A stretch of 64,000 bases of DNA from Salvia splendens. Lineage: Eukaryota; Streptophyta; Magnoliopsida; Lamiales; Lamiaceae. Made by a program: the position numbers and the translations under genes. Location: assembly GCF_004379255.2 (NCBI RefSeq), contig NC_056048.1, positions 8,776,001 through 8,840,000 on the forward strand, read 5' to 3'. A model generated the notes under the pieces. That model was not told the origin of the DNA and did no database searches. It was given only the letters and a program-made list of their open reading frames with translations. Positions 58,414-64,000 of the stretch are shown here, in pieces (positions within the stretch are counted from its first letter, which is position 1; each line of letters begins with the position of its first letter).

Positions 58414-61290
58414 TCAGTTGGTAGGGTCGGTCATATTCTCCTTTGGATCCTCTCTGGTTAGGAGCCTGGTGCAGTTTCCTTCTCGGGTTCCTTTGTTGGT
58501 ACACATCAGGGTGTCACTCTTTTTCTTATGATTCTTGAAAGCCCCCTTGATTTTCCTCTTTTCCATGGGCCGCAGATGATGGTTGCTGGGGACCTTGCTC
58601 CCGATCAGTTTGGGCACTTGTCCCAGCTTCTTGATCATAATGGCCGATAGGACCACCCTGGGCTTCTTGGTCTCCTTCTTTTGCTTTGCTGCCCCATTGT
58701 CTTTCCTCTTTCTTTCTTGGTTGCATTTTCCTTCTTTGTCTTGATTTTCCTGTAAGTCAGTTTCTGGTACTGGTGTCTCTTTCTGGGTAGCAGGGATGGC
58801 AAGTGGATTGTCGATGTTGGCCTCCTGTACTGGCTGGGCGAAAGTAGCAGTCGGGTTCTCCCCAGGTTTTGTAGGAAAACCCCATTCTTGGATAGTAAGG
58901 GTCGATGACGGATGTCCAGCAACAGTTGTAGTATGTTTTGGATCCTCCCTAGGTTTTGTAGAAGGTCCACTATCTTCCTGGCCAGTATCAGTGTCCTTGC
59001 TCTTCTTTTTGTTGCAAGGATTCTTGTCCTCCTTGTTTGAGATCTCTACAAGATCATGAACCTTGCTGGCCCCCTTCTTTTTCTCAATCCTACGCCCGAT
59101 GATTCGCCTCGATGCGCGCTTCATCCCTTGTTTTTTCTCTGCATTCTTCTCGGCCAGTAGGTGAGCCCAAGTGGCTCTAGCGAATCTTGACTTCCGACAA
59201 ATAGTCTCTTCAATATCCTCTTCATCAGGTTCTTTGGTGGCTTCCCTTGAACTCTCTTCCAGACCACTCCTCTTGATCAGTATGTCCTCCATATCCTTCG
59301 TCTTGCTTGATTCCCCAAATGACTCATTCCCTTCAAGCTCCTTGTAGGATGTTCTTGACCACAATGTCACCTTGCTAACATTAGGCTTGTCATGTATGTG
59401 CACCATAACTGGGAGCCTTTCCGCATTCCCACAAATCTCATTCATCGAACTGGCCAGGTAGGACAGTTGCTTATTCAACATGTCCATATTTTATTTATGC
59501 TCTTTCTGGGCGTTTTGCATGCCTTGCACCACTTCATTATTTGACTGAAATTCACTCCTCATGGTTTGTTGGTAAGCAAGCATCTCTCCCATCATCTCTT
59601 CCATAGATCTTTCTGACTTGTTTTGGTGTGGGAAATGGTTAGGGTTTTGCTGATGGTGGGGATTATACTGGGTGTTAGGGTATGGGTGGTAGGAATAGTT
59701 TGGCTGATTTTGATGAGAGGGGTATTGGCCGAATTGGTTAGAGTTGTGGGATTGACTGTGATTGGGATTCAGGTGGTGTTGGTAGGGATATTGCTGGTGA
59801 TGGGAGTTATACTGGCCGTTGGGATACGACTGGTAGTATGGATGGTTTTGGTTGTAGGGGTAGTTTGGCTGATTTCGGTATGAAGGGTACTGACTGAACT
59901 GGTTGGGGTAGTGATGCTGGTTAGGGTTAGAGTTTTGGTTTTGTGGGTTTTGGTTTTGGGGTTGTTGGTTCCTTCCTAACCAGTTAAACTGGTGGTCAGG
60001 GTTTGCTAGGCCACGGTTTGGGTTTTGGTTCGGATGAGAGTTATATTGGTTCTGACCTTGACCTTGGTTTTGATTCTGGTTCCCATCTCCCCAACGAAAG
60101 TTCGGGTGATCCCTCCATGGTGCATCCCGTTGCCTACCCTGGATCCAATTCCCACTTGAATTAAAGTAGCCGGCAGCATTGACCTGCTCCATACTGGCCA
60201 AGTCGTTTGGCTGATCATAGGTCAACCCTTGATTCCCTTGCTTTGCACCCTTGTAGCTCCCAGTTGAGGAAGGTGGTGGAGTGTTTTTCTCAATTGCACT
60301 CAGAAGTGTCTTCTTCAACTCCTCCATCTTCAAATCCATCTTCTGCTCCTGATCAGTGAACGAGGCACTTGCAACCCTTTCTCGGCTGTATCCATCCCTT
60401 GACTCCTTCTTTGCACTCAGTAGCTTCCCTAGGACCCTCTTCGCTTCGCTGACCCGTAGTTGCGTGAAGCTTCCTCCGGACGATGAGTTTACAAGATCCT
60501 TGGTTGCCTTGTTCATCCCCTCATAGAAGGTATGGTGTATCTCAATATCCGTCATGCGATGGTTCGGACATGCATCCAACAGACCCATGTATCTTGACCA
60601 GTACTGAGTAAGGGTCTCATCATAACTTTGTGTAACTCCTCGGATTTTTTCTCTTAGTGCGCTTGTCCTGGCCGCTGGGAAGAACTGATCCAAGAACATC
60701 ATCTTGAAGTCAGACTAGGTTCTGATACAATTTGGTGGCAGCCTCTTGAACCAAGTATTTGCCTCCCCTTTAAGGGTAAGGGGAAGGGCCTTCAGTCTGT
60801 AATCATTTTCGCTCGACCCCGCTGGCCGCTTTTGAGCCTTGCAGATTTTGCAAAATTCATGCAAGAACTCGTATGGGTTGTCACAACTCCTCCCCAAGAA
60901 CACAGGCAGGACGGCCATAATACGAGGCTTCACGTAGACTGCTTCTTGTCCTAGGGTCATGACGATTGCTTGCGGTGGTTCACCATCCAAGTGGGCGTAC
61001 AATGAGCTTATCTCGGGATCATCTTCCTGGTCGTCAGCCATGTTGGCTTTCTCATCTTCAGCTACTGATATTGATTCCGGTTCACTCTTGATGGCTGTGC
61101 CGCGATCCTCCTCATCGCTCGCATCCAAGTCAACAGGCAAGGCAGTGGTTAATTCTGAATGAGTGGTGACTGGATTCACCCCTTCTTCCTTTGGCCAGTT
61201 GGACTCAGTTTCATTTAACTGCGGAACACAAAAAATAAAGAAAAGTTTATCTACAATATTTACACCAAAATTCTTAACAAAACTCCTCAT
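58414..61290 (-). pseudogene. Athila-type gag region with two in-frame stops
   Basis: The frame runs from ATG 61290 to 58414, broken by TAG at 60717-60715 (NCIRT*SDFK, where the family has Trp) and TAA at 59493-59491. The gag core is LTLKGEANTWFKRLPPNC then FLDQFFPAARTSALREKIRG and ETLTQYWSRYMGLLDACPNH. An Asn/Gln/Tyr/Pro-rich segment follows (NQNQGQGQNQ, PNYPYNQNHPYYQSYPNGQY; 59640-60080). After the second stop it resumes with LNKQLSYLASSMNEI and a Lys/Glu-rich tail. The second stop may be the real end of gag in this derivative. It could supply gag only if the first stop were bypassed. Confidence 0.8.
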
Positions 61291-61375
61291 AAACTAATAA
61301 ACAAAAGAAAGGAAAATAATTAACTATATGTACACCAAAATGTCATGCAACAAATGTATGCAAAAACGCCATCCA

Positions 61376-61482
61376 CCTGATTTAGTACTTCAACCTGCAC
61401 ACTTTAACAACTATTTTGCAGATATTATCCAATAAAGCACCTTATACTGACCAGTAACCAAGGCCTAGAATGCGACTTATCA
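61376..61482 (-). repeat. 5' LTR remnant of the Athila-type derivative
   Basis: 107 bp identical by eye to 56465-56571, from TGATAAGTCGC to ACTAAATCAGG. The rest of the 5' LTR, with its promoter and primer-binding site, is deleted up to a point upstream of gag. This copy therefore cannot start its own full transcript from the 5' side. Confidence 0.88.
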
Positions 61483-61487
61483 TCATG

Positions 61488-62983
61488 GTATCAGTTGCCC
61501 CACAATCAAAAATCTTATTTTTTTAGACTCCTCAGATACGACACAAGCTGTCCCAAAATTTTCCAGGACTTGAAAACGATTTTTGCACTCAATTGGGGAA
61601 TTTTTTTAGTTTTCTAAAACTTTCTGGGTTTCCCTATAATTTTTAGAGAGTTTAGGGGCGGGCAGATTGTGAGATATAATCAAAATGTGGTAACAAGTGT
61701 AATTTGTCAGAATTTGGGGGGTGGGTATAAAAGGCAAAAGCCCTAACCCACCACCATTACCTCCCGCCGCCTCTGCACTTCCTTCTTCTTCTCCCAATCT
61801 GACTGCGCCGCCTGCAAATTGCGCGGCTCCGATCGGTTTTGCTGCTCCGACGACCGGTGGATCATTACCTCGAGCGTGAGTAGCCGCGGTTTCGCAGCTG
61901 CCCTCAACGGTGGCGACCCTTACTCCATGGAGGGCGATTCGACGGTTTTTTCTTGGACTTCCACCACTCCGGGTATCCTACTAGTTCAGAGCTTTGATCC
62001 CGGGTGTGCTTTTTCTTTCCACAATTCGAACAAACTAGTTTCGATTTGTCCTTATCCGCTCGTCGATCGTCGTACCGCGTCTGACTCCATCCGCCGTTGC
62101 CTCTACCGCCGCCGCGTGGGGCGTTGGAGTTTGGCCTTCCTCGTTCTCTCGCCGTGAACAACCCTGCTCCAATTCCATCTCCTTGTGTTCAGTCTTCTGA
62201 GGCGTGAAGAACACCGGTTCGAATATCTTCCCGTTTCACTATGTTGTACGCGTGATCGGGCGAGGGAAGTGGTTCTATCTTCAAAATCTCCATCTTTGTA
62301 TGTTTATATTTTTCGTTCTGGGCAGTGAGGAATTGATATAGCCTCATATTCTGGGTGTCTTCATTGTGTCGATCAATGTCTGGAGCATACTCCATCCTAT
62401 TCGGCTTTTTGAGATCAACTGCAGTCCATATCTCATGTAGAGAATTCCACACATCCTCTAATGTGTCGTTTCCTTGTTTCAGGGTGCTCTCTCTATGATA
62501 CAAATCATAGATCTGGATTGCATCTCCGCCACTTGCGTATGTCACGTCTAAGCTATCCTATATGCGCTTCGCCATCAGCTGTTGCGTGACTCGGTTGACT
62601 AGCTTTGTCTCGAGATTTTGGACTAGCCAAGTGAATACACAGTGGTTGGCTTGCTGCCACTGTGAAAACATCGGATCTATCCTCGCCGGTGGGAATGGAA
62701 CTCTGGTGATGTGGGATATCATCCCGCGTCCACTGATGGATGTTTTCATAAGGACCGACCATACCGAATAATTTTCTCTGTTGAGTTTCATCCCTACTAT
62801 AAGAGGCTGAGAGTCAATTCTGTATGGTGTGGTGTTTTCTGGTTTGTTGGCTTCAATCATTTGGTTTGGTTGGGGTTGGTTATTCGCAAAGCTGTTGCGC
62901 ATAAAATTTGAAAAGATGTGTGCAAACTCATCCGCTTCGGATGTGTTATGGCCGCCGGTGATTTCTTTTTCCGGATATGACAT
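61488..62983 (-). pseudogene. Copia gag and start of protease
   Basis: The ATG at 62983 starts a copia gag (MSYPEKEITGGHN; NRENYSVWSVLMKTSISGRG; WQQANHCVFTWLVQNLETKL). There is one TAG at 62560-62558 (MAKRI*DSLDVTYASG) and the frame then continues to 62189. After a further stop the zinc knuckle is seen as CSNCGKKKHTRDQ (about 62040-62000). The region 61900-61490 has lost frame but ends in FDCGATDTM, the protease active-site block. The Athila insertion starts directly after it. Confidence 0.82.
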
Positions 62984-63088
62984 AGTTTATTCTTACAGGT
63001 TTTGGCTGAAAGGTTCGGGAATGGTTTGTGAGCGATGATGATTTGGTTTCTGAGCTCTCAGAATCGTTGGCTCTGATACCAAGTTAAT

Positions 63089-63289
63089 TGGCATAGACTA
63101 GAGTATTTGTGTATGGCTTGATGATTTCATTACTGTAATGTGCCCTTTAAATAGGGTGAGTGAATCATGTACAAGGATTGTTTCTATCATGGTAGGTGAA
63201 TAAAGAATTCATTACAAAATATTTTCACAATCCCTTAATTTAGGTGATTGATTATTTTCCTCTCTAATTGATTTCTTCTATCTTCAACA
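63089..63289 (-). repeat. 5' LTR of the copia element
   Basis: 201 bp between TGGCATAGACTAG (left) and CTATCTTCAACA (right). The primer-binding site lies adjacent on the left. A TTTAAATAGGG-type TATA motif is at about 63146-63156 on the plus strand (CCCTATTTAAA on the minus). Confidence 0.82.
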
Positions 63290-64000
63290 CTTTCAAATCA
63301 AGAAAATAAAGAAAAATGAAAAGAAAAAGGAGAAAGGAAGGAAACCCTACCTCTCTCGGTCGACGGCGGTGAGACCACCGTGTATGCGGAGGCGACCGCA
63401 GCGGTGGTCGTCCCCGGCGGTAGAGAGAAAGAGGGATAGAGAGAGACCGAGGTAGAGAGAGAGGAGGGAGGAAGACGCGCCAGCGGCCGGCGTCCTCACC
63501 GGTGACACCATGGCCGGCGCGGGAGTGGCGAGAGAGAGATGAGAACGTGAGGTTAGGGGGGGAGGCGCCCCTTCCTTTCTTTTCCTTTTTGAATTTGTGG
63601 AGTGTTGTCTCCCCTTCGGCCCAAATAATTTAGTGGTAGTACGGTCTCTTAATTTTCTAGAGTGGGCCAAAAATTTTAGAAGATAGGTGAATTTGTGGCT
63701 TTGGAGACATCTCCCAATAGACATCTCTTACTTCTAAAGTGTCTTTAAAAATAGAGAGTCATAAGTTTTGATGGAATGAAGTTATCTTGATCGAACCTCA
63801 AACATAGGATGCATTTCCATATAGGATCATTGCATGTCATGCACCTTATGTATGTTCATATGACTAATTGAATGAATACCCTCTATCAAGAAGAGCGTGT
63901 ACAAGGAGTTTGCTTTCGAAGCCGAGATTGTGTAGAGAAGTAGTACTTTATTGGGAAGCATCGAGGTGGGCTTTATATCGAACACATTAAGTGTGGATAA
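63290..64000. other. Right flank of the nest; no gene recognised
   Basis: GC-rich, purine-biased DNA at 63340-63560 (GAGAGAGAGA runs, GGCGGTGAGACCACCG, GGCCGGCGTCCTCACC). It can be read as a weak minus-strand frame of 125 codons with a hydrophobic stretch (SSLLSLYLGLSLSLFLSTAG), for which I see no family. From 63600 on it is AT-rich without a gene. Confidence 0.35.

Larger units (their letters stand above)
54978..61482 (-). mobile_element. Athila/Tat-type Ty3-gypsy derivative lacking pol
   Basis: Both outer flanks are TCATG (54973-54977 and 61483-61487). Both outer ends read TGATA../..TATCA. On the minus strand it carries the first 107 bp of a 5' LTR (61482-61376), a gag region (61290-58414), about 1.8 kb of non-coding DNA and a full 3' LTR (56571-54978). 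No protease, reverse transcriptase or integrase is present. The 107 bp shared by the two LTRs are identical by eye and the target duplication is perfect, so the insertion is young. It is inserted right after the copia protease motif DCGATDTM. Confidence 0.88.
51697..63289 (-). mobile_element. Ty1/copia retrotransposon, decayed and doubly interrupted
   Basis: Read on the minus strand: 5' LTR 63289-63089, tRNA-Met primer-binding site TGGTATCAGAGC (63081-63070), gag, protease, integrase, reverse transcriptase, RNase H, polypurine tract (ATTTTAGGGGAG, 51821-51810) and the start of the 3' LTR (51809-51702). Integrase before reverse transcriptase identifies Ty1/copia. A 6.5-kb Athila-type derivative (54978-61482) splits the protease, and the chromovirus cuts off the 3' LTR. 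Confidence 0.9.

Noticed and set aside
59623..59883. Hydrophobic plus-strand frame of 86 codons
   Set aside because: It is antisense to the Asn/Gln/Tyr/Pro-rich gag segment; the Val/Leu/Ile composition is the complement of those codons.
62562..63038. Plus-strand frames over the copia gag
   Set aside because: They are antisense shadows of gag, which is recognised by its copia gag and zinc-knuckle motifs on the minus strand.
63347..63724. 125-codon minus-strand frame with a hydrophobic stretch
   Set aside because: No family recognised, low-complexity Ser/Leu content over a GA-rich tract, and no splice or promoter support. Left as unassigned DNA.

Overview
The window looks like nuclear DNA of a flowering plant, most likely a eudicot. 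The host genes have plant-type introns (GT-AG, one GC-AG), are plant-specific family members, and sit in AT-rich DNA packed with plant transposons: Stowaway MITEs, PIF/Harbinger, Mutator-like and hAT-like elements, Ty1/copia, and chromovirus and Athila/Tat-type Ty3/gypsy elements. An asterid of the mint order is possible, but that is a guess. All gene models were spliced by eye from frame and splice-site consistency.

Five host genes were reconstructed: an ALY/REF mRNA-export adaptor (minus, 1165-3287), the RAD4/XPC DNA-repair protein (plus, 13709-19029), an HMGA-type protein with a linker-histone domain and AT-hooks (minus, 20363-21313), a BOU-like mitochondrial carrier (minus, 30187-31469) and an SPA15/AAF-like plastid senescence-associated protein (minus, 35084-38135). 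They are unrelated housekeeping-type genes and do not form a pathway.

Between them lies a dense set of PIF/Harbinger elements (225-809, 4414-6729, 7723-9754, 9992-13242, 21724-22729, 23814-26681, 27582-29143, 33180-34057). The main observation is that the two Harbinger proteins, the DDE transposase (ORF2) and its Myb/trihelix partner (ORF1), sit on separate elements. In two families (A and B) an ORF1-carrying and an ORF2-carrying element share the same 5' leader/promoter and the same 3' untranslated and subterminal DNA, and differ only in the coding module. This suggests a bipartite, two-component transposon. The only intact transposase reading frame is the 439-residue ORF2 at 4811-6130.

From 38.9 to 46.4 kb there is gene-free, very AT-rich DNA with a 111-bp tandem duplication, MITEs, and three tandem copies of a roughly 1-kb unit carrying trinucleotide arrays. 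From 46.4 to 63.3 kb there is a nest of retrotransposons. A Ty1/copia element (minus strand) has a 5.3-kb chromovirus (plus strand, duplication AATGT) in its 3' LTR and a 6.5-kb Athila/Tat-type derivative (minus strand, duplication TCATG) in its protease. The chromovirus in turn carries a Stowaway MITE in its integrase. All the retroelement coding regions are broken.
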